From positions 186,001 through 250,000 of the forward strand of contig NZ_NNRL01000151.1 of assembly GCF_002252505.1 (NCBI RefSeq): a stretch of DNA of 64,000 nt, read 5' to 3'. This DNA comes from Brucella grignonensis. Lineage in GTDB: Bacteria; Pseudomonadota; Alphaproteobacteria; Rhizobiales; Rhizobiaceae. Position numbers and translations under genes: made by a program. A model generated the notes under the pieces. It was not told the DNA's origin and did no database searches. It saw only the letters and a program-made list of their open reading frames with translations. This document shows, piece by piece, positions 8,153 through 15,160 of this stretch (its first letter is position 1; every line of letters begins with the position of its first letter).

Positions 8153-9343
8153 ATGGAGTCTCAATTCGGACTGACGCCTTTCGGCAGTCAGCGGATGACA
8201 CATGCCTTGTTGGCAGTGCATCAAAAAGCTCGAGAAATCCCTCAAGGAGCAACTGCAGATAAGTGGCAGCTTCATCGTTGGCTGTGCGAAGGCAAGAATA
8301 TCATTGGCATTAGTGACCGTTCTTTGGCGGTTCTGTCTGCTTTGCTGTCGTTTTATCCTGAGAACACGCTGGTCGAAACCGGCGCTCTGGTGGTGTTTCC
8401 ATCCAACAAACAGCTGACCTTGCGCGCACACGGCATGGCTGATGCAACATTGCGTCGTCATCTGGCAGCGCTGGTCGAGGCTGGTATCATCACTCGTCAG
8501 GATAGCCCGAATGGCAAACGCTATGCTCGTCGCAGCAAATCCGGTGAGTTAAAGGTTGCCTTTGGTTTCTCGCTTGCACCACTTTTGGCGCGAGCAGATG
8601 AGTTTGAGGCTGCTGCCGAACAGGTCAAATCCGAGAAGATCGCTCTGCGTGAAATCCGTGAACAGCTGACTTTGCTGCGTCGCGACATATCAAAGCTGCT
8701 CGACTATGCAATCGAAGCATCTCTTATTGGTCCTTGGGATGAGCTCAAAGTCCAGTTCCGTACGGTTGTCGACAGCATTCCACGTCGTGCAGAGATGCAG
8801 GAACTGGCTATATTGGTCTCAAAACTGCAGGATATTCATGCTTCTGTTGATAAGGCTTTGAATAATAATCAAAAAGTTCAAAATCTGAGCGACAATGAAT
8901 CCCAAAATGAGCGGCAGCATAATGAATCAAAACCAGATTCCCATTTTGATAGGAACGTGGCAAATTCAGAAACAGTTGCGATCACAACGATAACCGATTA
9001 CGCAATTGAGGCCGGCATTTCTCTCGATATGGTTCTCAGAGCCTGTCCAGAGATCAGCGCTTACGCATCAAATCGGATAAGTCAGTGGGAACATCTGATA
9101 GCCACAGCAGAGAAGGTACGAGGCTTTATCGGCATCGATACCAAACTCTATGAAATGGCTCTGAAAATGCTTGGAAGGCAGAATACCGCTATCACAATTG
9201 CCTATCTGCTCCAGCGCTATAACGATATTCGCTCTGTGAGTGGTTATCTTCGCATTCTCACGGAAAAAGCTGCTGAAGACGCGTTTTCGATAAAAGCTCT
9301 CATGGTCAGCGCTCTGCATATTCAACAAAGGCAAATGCAATGA
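8153..9343 (+). CDS. repC: Replication initiator RepC
   Basis: Initiator protein of 396 residues, essential for replication of repABC replicons. The N-terminal HTH/DNA-binding half is recognisable (SDRSLAVLSALLSFYP, then HGMADATLRRHLAALVEAGIITR and SPNGKRYARR around residues 60-130). A coiled-coil-prone region lies near 165-200. The ATG at 8153 follows GGAAGGTG. In this family the origin lies within the repC coding sequence, and the AT-rich stretch at about 8868-8960 fits that. Translation should be limited by the antisense RNA upstream. The gene is intact. Confidence 0.95.
   Translation: MESQFGLTPFGSQRMTHALLAVHQKAREIPQGATADKWQLHRWLCEGKNIIGISDRSLAVLSALLSFYPENTLVETGALVVFPSNKQLTLRAHGMADATLRRHLAALVEAGIITRQDSPNGKRYARRSKSGELKVAFGFSLAPLLARADEFEAAAEQVKSEKIALREIREQLTLLRRDISKLLDYAIEASLIGPWDELKVQFRTVVDSIPRRAEMQELAILVSKLQDIHASVDKALNNNQKVQNLSDNESQNERQHNESKPDSHFDRNVANSETVAITTITDYAIEAGISLDMVLRACPEISAYASNRISQWEHLIATAEKVRGFIGIDTKLYEMALKMLGRQNTAITIAYLLQRYNDIRSVSGYLRILTEKAAEDAFSIKALMVSALHIQQRQMQ
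8868..8960. other. AT-rich segment in repC, candidate replication origin
   Basis: A markedly AT-rich stretch within repC, rich in AATCAAAA and AATGAATC words. repABC origins are known to lie in the repC gene in such a region. Inferred from composition only. Confidence 0.45.
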
Positions 9344-9596
9344 ACTGATATCTGCTCATATTTCCTGAGAGCGTTTTGAAACAGGATTTGAGCAGGGTTT
9401 TGGTGTAGTCACAGTGTTGAAACTTAACAAAGAGTTAACTTTCGTAAACTGGTGATGATCGAGCGAATGAAGGCCTATACGATCCGCTGACCTTGGGACT
9501 GGCTTGAACCACATAAAGTCTAGACATAGGCAGAGTGATCGTATTGACAATCTGCTTTGAAATTTCAGATCTGGTGACGGCTAAGGAGAAGAAAGC
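9344..9596. other. Gap after repC with inverted repeat
   Basis: No gene seen. TTAAC-AAAGA-GTTAA at 9424-9438 and the overlapping 8-bp palindrome AGTTAACT at 9433-9440 are the only marked structures. They could be a protein-binding site at the end of the rep region or part of the promoter for the next gene. Confidence 0.4.
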
Positions 9597-9977
9597 ATGT
9601 ATTTCCAATTGGGTAGCTTGATGACCGCAGGGTTGATACTTTTGACTGCGCCAGTGGCTGCCGAAACTTTCACGGTCCGCGATATCACGGACAAACAGGA
9701 GACATCAAAACGTACCGGTGATTTTGAAAAAGATCTGAAACAGCTGGGCATCGCGGCAAAGCTGACCTGCGATCTCCTGATCGGAACTCGGGGCGAATCT
9801 AACGACGAAAGCGTCGGCGCGGTTTGCGATATGAAGATCTCAGGCAAAGAGCCCACTTCCATCATGCTGTGCAACGACACGATGATAGGCAAGCTCACCA
9901 TCAAAGCTTTTGGTTTCAGCAAGGTCAAAAGCGAACTCGCGGCCTTCACCGAGATGAACTGCCGACCGGGTGGCTAA
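9597..9977 (+). CDS. Small secreted protein of unknown function
   Basis: A 126-residue protein with a signal peptide (cleavage probably after PVAAE near residue 22) and a good ribosome site (AAGGAG, 8 bp before the ATG). The mature part holds four cysteines (CDLL, CDMK, MLCND, MNCRPG) that could form two disulfides in the periplasm. No family was recognised. It ends 2 bp before the stop codon of the convergent sortase gene, with no terminator between them. Confidence 0.6.
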   Translation: MYFQLGSLMTAGLILLTAPVAAETFTVRDITDKQETSKRTGDFEKDLKQLGIAAKLTCDLLIGTRGESNDESVGAVCDMKISGKEPTSIMLCNDTMIGKLTIKAFGFSKVKSELAAFTEMNCRPGG

Positions 9978-9979
9978 GA

Positions 9980-10597
9980 CTATTCTGCCAGATCCGCATA
10001 GACGAGATAACGAAGCGGACCTTGTGTAACAGCATCAAAGGGATAGCAGGTCGCAAGAACCAGATGAGAGCCGGATGCATGGACATCGATCTGCGCTTCA
10101 TCCCAACGCGCAACGCTCATCTGAGTGGCACGATAGGTGTATGTTTTACCGTCAGTGCGGGTAATACGAATAAGGTCGCCTTTCTCGACATCTTTGAGAA
10201 ACGCAAAATGCGTGTCGCGATGGGCAGCATAAACCGCAGTTCCCTGTTCGCCAGCTTGCGGTGTGTTCTGCAGATGGCCAGGACCAAAAGCGAGAGCCTG
10301 TCCGCTTGCTCCATTAAGAGCGATTGTTGATGCAGCCAGACGTGGTGCTTCGATACGCGCTACCGGCCATGTGTCCGCCCATGCCCAAGGCTTAACCGTT
10401 TCACCTGTCACAATGCTCTGTGTGAAAGCACGTTCAAGAAGAATTTGAGCCGCATAGGCTTTGGCATGGATCCAGACGCCCTGACCGAGAAGAATGAAAC
10501 CGCAGGCCATAACGACGATCGACAGAAGGGAGAGGGGGGAGCGCAACCATGTGCGCTCCTTTGCCTTTGTGTTTCGTGCAACAATGACATTCATCAT
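9980..10597 (-). CDS. Class GN sortase
   Basis: Membrane-anchored transpeptidase of 205 residues that cleaves and attaches a C-terminal sorting signal. A TM segment lies at about 22-45. The catalytic His126 is in YAAHRDTHF, Cys184 is in LVLATCYPF, and a C-terminal Arg (GPLRYLVYA) completes the triad. This layout matches proteobacterial class GN sortases. The start codon overlaps the stop of its target gene by 4 bp (ATGA), so the two are translated together. It is unusual as a Gram-negative sortase with a single dedicated substrate. What the substrate is joined to is not established in this family. Confidence 0.88.
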   Translation of the reverse strand: MMNVIVARNTKAKERTWLRSPLSLLSIVVMACGFILLGQGVWIHAKAYAAQILLERAFTQSIVTGETVKPWAWADTWPVARIEAPRLAASTIALNGASGQALAFGPGHLQNTPQAGEQGTAVYAAHRDTHFAFLKDVEKGDLIRITRTDGKTYTYRATQMSVARWDEAQIDVHASGSHLVLATCYPFDAVTQGPLRYLVYADLAE

Positions 10598-12837
10598 GCA
10601 TTCTCCTTGCGGCGTGAGAACCAGAAGATGAGAAACCCGATGAACAGAACGCCCAATCCCTGAAGCATGTTAAGCGTTGCCGGGGTTGCGGTTTGCGGCA
10701 GCGGCATTGCGGGTGCTGAAGCATCGGGCGATGCTGGACGATCATTGTTTCGAACCAGTATCTGTTCCTGACCATCAGCATGATCAAGCACATTACGGTC
10801 TGCACGAATACCGAACAGCGCATCAAAATCCCAACCGGCAGGAAGCTGCAAAGGAATGTCGGCGCGGGTGAGTGGGGTATTTGCTGGACGGCTCGGTGTC
10901 TGATCGACGGCAACAAGGCTTGTAAGACGTGTTACCAGATGGTGCTCTAGCGCGAGGCTGAGAATCCGTGTATCGGCTGCCAGTCCTGTAATCTTGCCAA
11001 GCTTCATTTCCACCTCAGCATCATCGATCTTGCGGCGCGCCCAGATCCTGGAAATGCCTTCTGCCGGGCTTGCCGCATCAAGCAGTAAGGTCACTGTCCA
11101 TGGGCGACGTCCAACTGTACCTTCAATTGTAATGGTGCCAGTTGCCTGTTTTGTGCGGGCGGCGATCACCAACGGTTCGCCCTGATAAAGATCGGGAAGA
11201 AGTCCTGGCGTCAGATTGACACCCTCTTGCGAGAAGCTGGCTTTTACGTTGGTGACGACCGGGTTTTCGAGCTTAGCGAACAGTTCACGCATGCGCTGGT
11301 CGACCTCTTCAACAGAGCCGATGTGTGTAAAGGTGCCACGACCAAGTTCAGAGGCCTTGTTCATCAAATAGGTGTTGGGTGCCGAACCAATACCGACCAT
11401 GAAGAGGCGGGAGCGATCCCGGCGTGATGCGATGACATCAAGCATTTGCTGCTCGTTGCTGATCTCGCCATCGGTCAGAAACACGATCTGGCGCAAACCG
11501 TCTTTCTGGTGGCTGTCATCAAGAGCCGCGTGCAATGCGGGCAGCATTTCTGTTCCGCCGACTGCGTCAAGCGTGGCCACATATTCGCGGGCATCGGTAA
11601 TATTGAGTGGCGTAGCAGGGACTGAGTCATCGAAAACCTTGGTCAAAGTGTCATCGAAACGAATGACGTTGAAACGGTCGCTGGGCTTCAAGCGGGAGAG
11701 GGCGTAATCGAGACTGGCTTTGGCCTGCTTGATCGAAGTTCCGCCCATCGAACCTGAATTGTCGATGACGAACACGATTTCTCGTGACTGATTTGCAGAG
11801 CTTTTGACAACCGGCGGCGTGACATAGGCCAGCACATAGTCGTCATTTCCCACGCGTTCGCGAAACAGGCCGACATTGGGCATAGCGGTTTCAGCAGTCT
11901 GCCATTCGAGAACGAAATCGCGATCGGCCGCAGCTTTGCCATCCAGAACAATTTTTGATGTCTGCTCGCCCTGCTGGTCGATTTTAATAGCATGATAAAG
12001 GCTCTTGATATTGGCGGCGGGGAAACCGGGCTTGAGATTGATAGTGATCGTCACCGGATTGGTGCGGTCTTCGCCCGGCATCACGATAGGCGTTTCAATG
12101 GCGCCATTGTCGGGACCATGGGTTGGTTCCGTTTTCTGCTGTCCCCAGCCACTCTGAATATCTGCGGTTTCAATAATCGGGTCGTTATTTTCAGGATTAT
12201 AGCGCGGCGCGACAACGAGCGGCACACGGAGAGAAAAGCGATTGTCGTTCAGGCGAACCGCCTGCTGATATTCAATCTGAATGACGACTTTTTCATTCGG
12301 ACCGAGATTTGCAACTGCATTGGTAAAGATGTTGGGGCGCTGCTGTTCGATGAGAGCAGCCTTCTTGCCTTCGCTTTTGGCCTTCTCATAGATTTCGCGT
12401 GCTGCCTGTTTTTCCTTGATATCGGCAATGATGACCTTATCGCCGACGATCATTTTCAGGGAATAGACCGCACTGTCTTCGGGCAGAGGGAAGACATAAA
12501 GCCCTTCGACCCAGCCGCTGGTCGGGTTTTCAAAAACCTGACTGAGACGGGCGCGGGCGGTGGGGCCACTGACATCGATGTTGAAATCAGTGGCAAGCCG
12601 TGGCGCTTCGACATATTGGCCAGCTTCACTGCTCTGAAGGAGGAGGCTGCCGCTCTGCACGGCATTCGGTGTTACATAGGCTGGCTTTTCCGCACGGGCC
12701 GCAGCCACGTTGAGAAGCGAAAGAACAACAGCCAAGATTGGCAGTATCAGCATATTCACAAACCAGATGAGTTTGCAGAATTGCGAGAGGCTGATTGCCC
12801 TTGCGCTGTTATGGGAGTGTCTGAAGGCAGGCGACAT
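10594..12837 (-). CDS. Sortase target protein with VIT and von Willebrand A domains
   Basis: A 747-residue exported protein, partner of the adjacent sortase. The start at 12837 is preceded by CAGGAG. An N-terminal membrane/signal segment (residues 25-48) is followed by a VIT domain (about 60-190, with SGWVEGLYVFPLPEDSAVYS). The VWA domain begins near residue 350 and has the MIDAS motif DNSGSMGG near 357 and FLTDGEISNE. The C-terminus carries a sorting signal: LPQTATP, a hydrophobic helix (LGVLFIGFLIFWF) and the basic tail SRRKENA. The motif is LPxTA rather than LPxTG, as seen for GN-sortase targets. The VWA domain suggests metal-dependent adhesion or protein binding at the cell surface. Confidence 0.88.
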   Translation of the reverse strand: MSPAFRHSHNSARAISLSQFCKLIWFVNMLILPILAVVLSLLNVAAARAEKPAYVTPNAVQSGSLLLQSSEAGQYVEAPRLATDFNIDVSGPTARARLSQVFENPTSGWVEGLYVFPLPEDSAVYSLKMIVGDKVIIADIKEKQAAREIYEKAKSEGKKAALIEQQRPNIFTNAVANLGPNEKVVIQIEYQQAVRLNDNRFSLRVPLVVAPRYNPENNDPIIETADIQSGWGQQKTEPTHGPDNGAIETPIVMPGEDRTNPVTITINLKPGFPAANIKSLYHAIKIDQQGEQTSKIVLDGKAAADRDFVLEWQTAETAMPNVGLFRERVGNDDYVLAYVTPPVVKSSANQSREIVFVIDNSGSMGGTSIKQAKASLDYALSRLKPSDRFNVIRFDDTLTKVFDDSVPATPLNITDAREYVATLDAVGGTEMLPALHAALDDSHQKDGLRQIVFLTDGEISNEQQMLDVIASRRDRSRLFMVGIGSAPNTYLMNKASELGRGTFTHIGSVEEVDQRMRELFAKLENPVVTNVKASFSQEGVNLTPGLLPDLYQGEPLVIAARTKQATGTITIEGTVGRRPWTVTLLLDAASPAEGISRIWARRKIDDAEVEMKLGKITGLAADTRILSLALEHHLVTRLTSLVAVDQTPSRPANTPLTRADIPLQLPAGWDFDALFGIRADRNVLDHADGQEQILVRNNDRPASPDASAPAMPLPQTATPATLNMLQGLGVLFIGFLIFWFSRRKENA

Positions 12838-12923
12838 TGTGCGCTCCTGTATCTATCGGATAACTGGAGACATTTTGCGCCGGAGTGCTGTTTCCTCGCC
12901 AGCGTAAGCTTTGCCAAGTTTTG

Positions 12924-12990
12924 TCCGTACTTTGCCGCAAGCCACCTTGCAGGCTCCACCTATGTGTGGAATTGTGAAGGAAAGTACGGA
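12924..12990. promoter_or_regulatory. Long-range inverted repeat between divergent sortase and regulator genes
   Basis: TCCGTACTTT at 12924-12933 and its exact complement AAAGTACGGA at 12981-12990, 57 bp apart, in the 167-bp divergent promoter region. The second copy ends 15 bp before the regulator's ATG. A dimeric or looping regulator such as the XRE protein next door is the obvious candidate to bind here. Confidence 0.5.
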
Positions 12991-13004
12991 TTCAGGAAGT
13001 TCTC

Positions 13005-13772
13005 ATGTCTCAGCACGATGCGGTTTTGTCCGATCAATTGAATCTCCGCGTCGCTGAACGTGTGCGTGAGGAGATCGCACGCCGCAGGATTTCCCGCCAG
13101 CATCTGGCTGATGAGGCACGTATCAGTCTCTCGACACTTGAAAAAGCGCTCTCAGGGCACAGGCCTTTCACGCTTGCGACGATCATCCGGCTTGAGCAGG
13201 CGATGGGATTTGAACTGCGCGATCAGGCGGAAACAGAAAAACCAAAGCCTGCCGCGAACAACGGACATGCAGCGGAAGAACTTGGTGCCTATTCGCGCGT
13301 TGCCGTTTCCTGGCTTGAGGGAACGTTTCTCACTTTGCGTCCGTCATTCGGCAATCGAAACGACATCTTCGCTTATTGCACGGATATCAGCTGGGATGCC
13401 GAGAACACGCATTTGAAATTCGAGGAGCGCGAACGCACCGATACGTCGTTTTCACAGCATGGGCGAGTTTCTGTTCCACATCTTTCAGGTCATGTTTATC
13501 TTGTGACCAACACGTCCGGGCAATATCGGATGGCGGTTCTATCGCGCCCGAGTATCGCTGGCGAAATGTATGGAATTCTTACGACCTTGCGTGCGGGGCA
13601 GGGCGCACAACTGACGCCTGTGTCCGTACCTTTGGCACTGATCCCGATGAAGGTGTTTGAAACACCGGTTTTTGGCCGGGTATCCCCAGCTGACCTGCCT
13701 TATGGCCAGTATTCCAGTTTTATCAATAAGACGCTTGGTGATGGCTATGCAAGTTTTGTGACGTCTGAATAG
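13005..13772 (+). CDS. XRE-family transcriptional regulator
   Basis: A 255-residue protein with an N-terminal helix-turn-helix of the Cro/CI type at about residues 15-70 (VREEIARRRISRQHLADEARISLSTLEKALSG). A larger C-terminal domain of about 170 residues has no recognised ligand-binding family. The latter contains SSFINKTLGDGY near the end. It is divergent from the sortase/target pair, and a perfect 10-bp inverted repeat lies between them, so it probably controls that operon and itself. The ligand is unknown. Confidence 0.75.
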   Translation: MSQHDAVLSDQLNLRVAERVREEIARRRISRQHLADEARISLSTLEKALSGHRPFTLATIIRLEQAMGFELRDQAETEKPKPAANNGHAAEELGAYSRVAVSWLEGTFLTLRPSFGNRNDIFAYCTDISWDAENTHLKFEERERTDTSFSQHGRVSVPHLSGHVYLVTNTSGQYRMAVLSRPSIAGEMYGILTTLRAGQGAQLTPVSVPLALIPMKVFETPVFGRVSPADLPYGQYSSFINKTLGDGYASFVTSE

Positions 13773-13865
13773 ACACGGCTCTGACTTTGCGCGACCACCG
13801 ACCTTTATGGCCAACGCAGTTGCATAGGGGAAGGCAATATCGGTTTGAACGTGGCGTGGTGAAAA

Positions 13866-13900
13866 CACTATCTTGCTGCGATCACGCCCGCGTGATAGTG
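13866..13900 (+). promoter_or_regulatory. Hairpin in the leader of the UPF0114 gene
   Basis: Two mutually exclusive stems: ATCACGC-CC-GCGTGAT at 13881-13896, and CACTATC at 13866-13872 pairing with GATAGTG at 13894-13900. They share GAT and end 30 bp before the ATG, which would allow a switch affecting translation. Confidence 0.4.
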
Positions 13901-13930
13901 GCGTCTCCTGCCAGATTTTAGGAGCATGCC

Positions 13931-14455
13931 ATGGAACGACTGATCGAACGCAGCCTTTTCGCCAGTCGCTGGCTGATGGCCCCGATGTATATCGGTCTGG
14001 CCTTGGCACTGGTCATTCTGGTCTGGGTTTTCATTGTCGAGCTTTGGCGCTTTGCCCTGATCGTCCCTTCGATGACTGTCAATGACGCCGTTCTTGGTGT
14101 GCTGGCCCTGATCGATCTCAGCCTTGCAGCCAATCTGTTGATGATCGTGATCTTCGCAGGCTATGAAAACTTTGTCAGCCGCATGGATTTGGGAGATCAT
14201 AAGGACCGTCCGGACTGGCAGGGCGAAGTCGATTTTTCGACGCTCAAGCTGAAGCTGGTCGCGTCCATCGTGGCGATTTCCGGTATCCATCTTCTCAAAG
14301 TCTTTATGGACGTTGCTAAATATTCCGCCGATCACATCAAGTGGATGGTCATCATCCATCTGGTTTTCGTGATTTCCGGCGTGCTTCTGGCGGCCATGGA
14401 CTGGATTGCCAATCACGGCAAGACGCTGAAAAAGTCCAAAACGACGAAAGCCTGA
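13931..14455 (+). CDS. UPF0114 (YqhA-like) membrane protein
   Basis: A 174-residue inner-membrane protein with about four hydrophobic segments (roughly residues 15-40, 50-75, 105-125 and 135-155). It matches the YqhA/UPF0114 family, with the conserved opening MERLIERSLFASRWLMAPMYIGL, DLSLAANLLMIVIFAGYENFVSR and STLKLKLVASIVAISGIHLL. The function is unknown; some members are suspected to be channels. The ATG follows TTTTAGGAGC. The stop codon is directly next to the stop codon of kdpE on the other strand, with no gap and no terminator. Confidence 0.85.
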   Translation: MERLIERSLFASRWLMAPMYIGLALALVILVWVFIVELWRFALIVPSMTVNDAVLGVLALIDLSLAANLLMIVIFAGYENFVSRMDLGDHKDRPDWQGEVDFSTLKLKLVASIVAISGIHLLKVFMDVAKYSADHIKWMVIIHLVFVISGVLLAAMDWIANHGKTLKKSKTTKA

Positions 14456-15160
14456 TCAGATGCCCATTGGGTCGGCTTCGCGCAGACGATAGCCGACGCC
14501 TGTTTCCGTCAGAATATAGTGCGGTTGATCGGGAGATTTCTCGATCTTCTGGCGCAACTGGCGGACATAGATGCGCAGATATTGCACATCGGCTGCCGGT
14601 CCCCAAACATGACTCAGAATATACTGATGCGTCAGCACCTTGCCCGCATGCTGCACGAGCAGGCGCAGGATTTCATATTCCTTTGGCGAGAGCTTTATCT
14701 CTGTCTCATCCAGCTTGACGATGCGTCTGACCAGATCGACCGACAGGCCATCGCTTTGAAACACTGGCTTTTCGCCCTGCTGATGCAACTTGTGACGCAG
14801 AGCAACGCGCGTTCTGGCAGCCAGTTCCTTCATGCCGAAGGGCTTGGTGACATAATCGTCCGCGCCTGTTTCAAGGGCGCGCACAATGCCCGCTTCATCG
14901 GTGCGGCTTGAAAGAATGATGATTGGCAGCGTCAGCCCCTGTTCGCGCCATAAACGCAGAACTGCGTGACCGTCCGTATCCGGCAAGCCAAGGTCAAGCA
15001 GAACGAGATCGGGCTTTTCGCTGTCCAGAAGGGCAAATGCTTCCTGTGCATTGGTCGCTTCGACCACAGCATAGCCTTCGGTCGTAAGCCCGACCCGCAA
15101 CAATTTGCGAATGGGCGGTTCGTCGTCGACGACCAGAATTTTCGGCTTGGGGTCGTTCAT
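14456..15160 (-). CDS. kdpE: Response regulator KdpE
   Basis: OmpR/PhoB-type regulator of 234 residues that activates the kdp operon under K+ limitation. The receiver domain has the acidic pocket Asp12-Asp13, phospho-acceptor Asp56 (LVLLDLGLPD) and K in YVTKPFG. The C-terminal winged helix is seen at SPKEYEILRLLVQHAGKVLTHQYILSHVWG. The start at 15160 is chosen because MNDPKPKILVVDDE begins there and its ATG overlaps the kdpD stop by 4 bp (ATGA); an earlier in-frame start exists. It is the last gene of the operon. Confidence 0.95.
   Translation of the reverse strand: MNDPKPKILVVDDEPPIRKLLRVGLTTEGYAVVEATNAQEAFALLDSEKPDLVLLDLGLPDTDGHAVLRLWREQGLTLPIIILSSRTDEAGIVRALETGADDYVTKPFGMKELAARTRVALRHKLHQQGEKPVFQSDGLSVDLVRRIVKLDETEIKLSPKEYEILRLLVQHAGKVLTHQYILSHVWGPAADVQYLRIYVRQLRQKIEKSPDQPHYILTETGVGYRLREADPMGI

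Noticed and set aside
11992-13041. 349-codon plus-strand frame across the sortase target and its promoter
   Set aside because: Overlaps a strong gene on the other strand, crosses a divergent promoter and runs into the XRE gene start.
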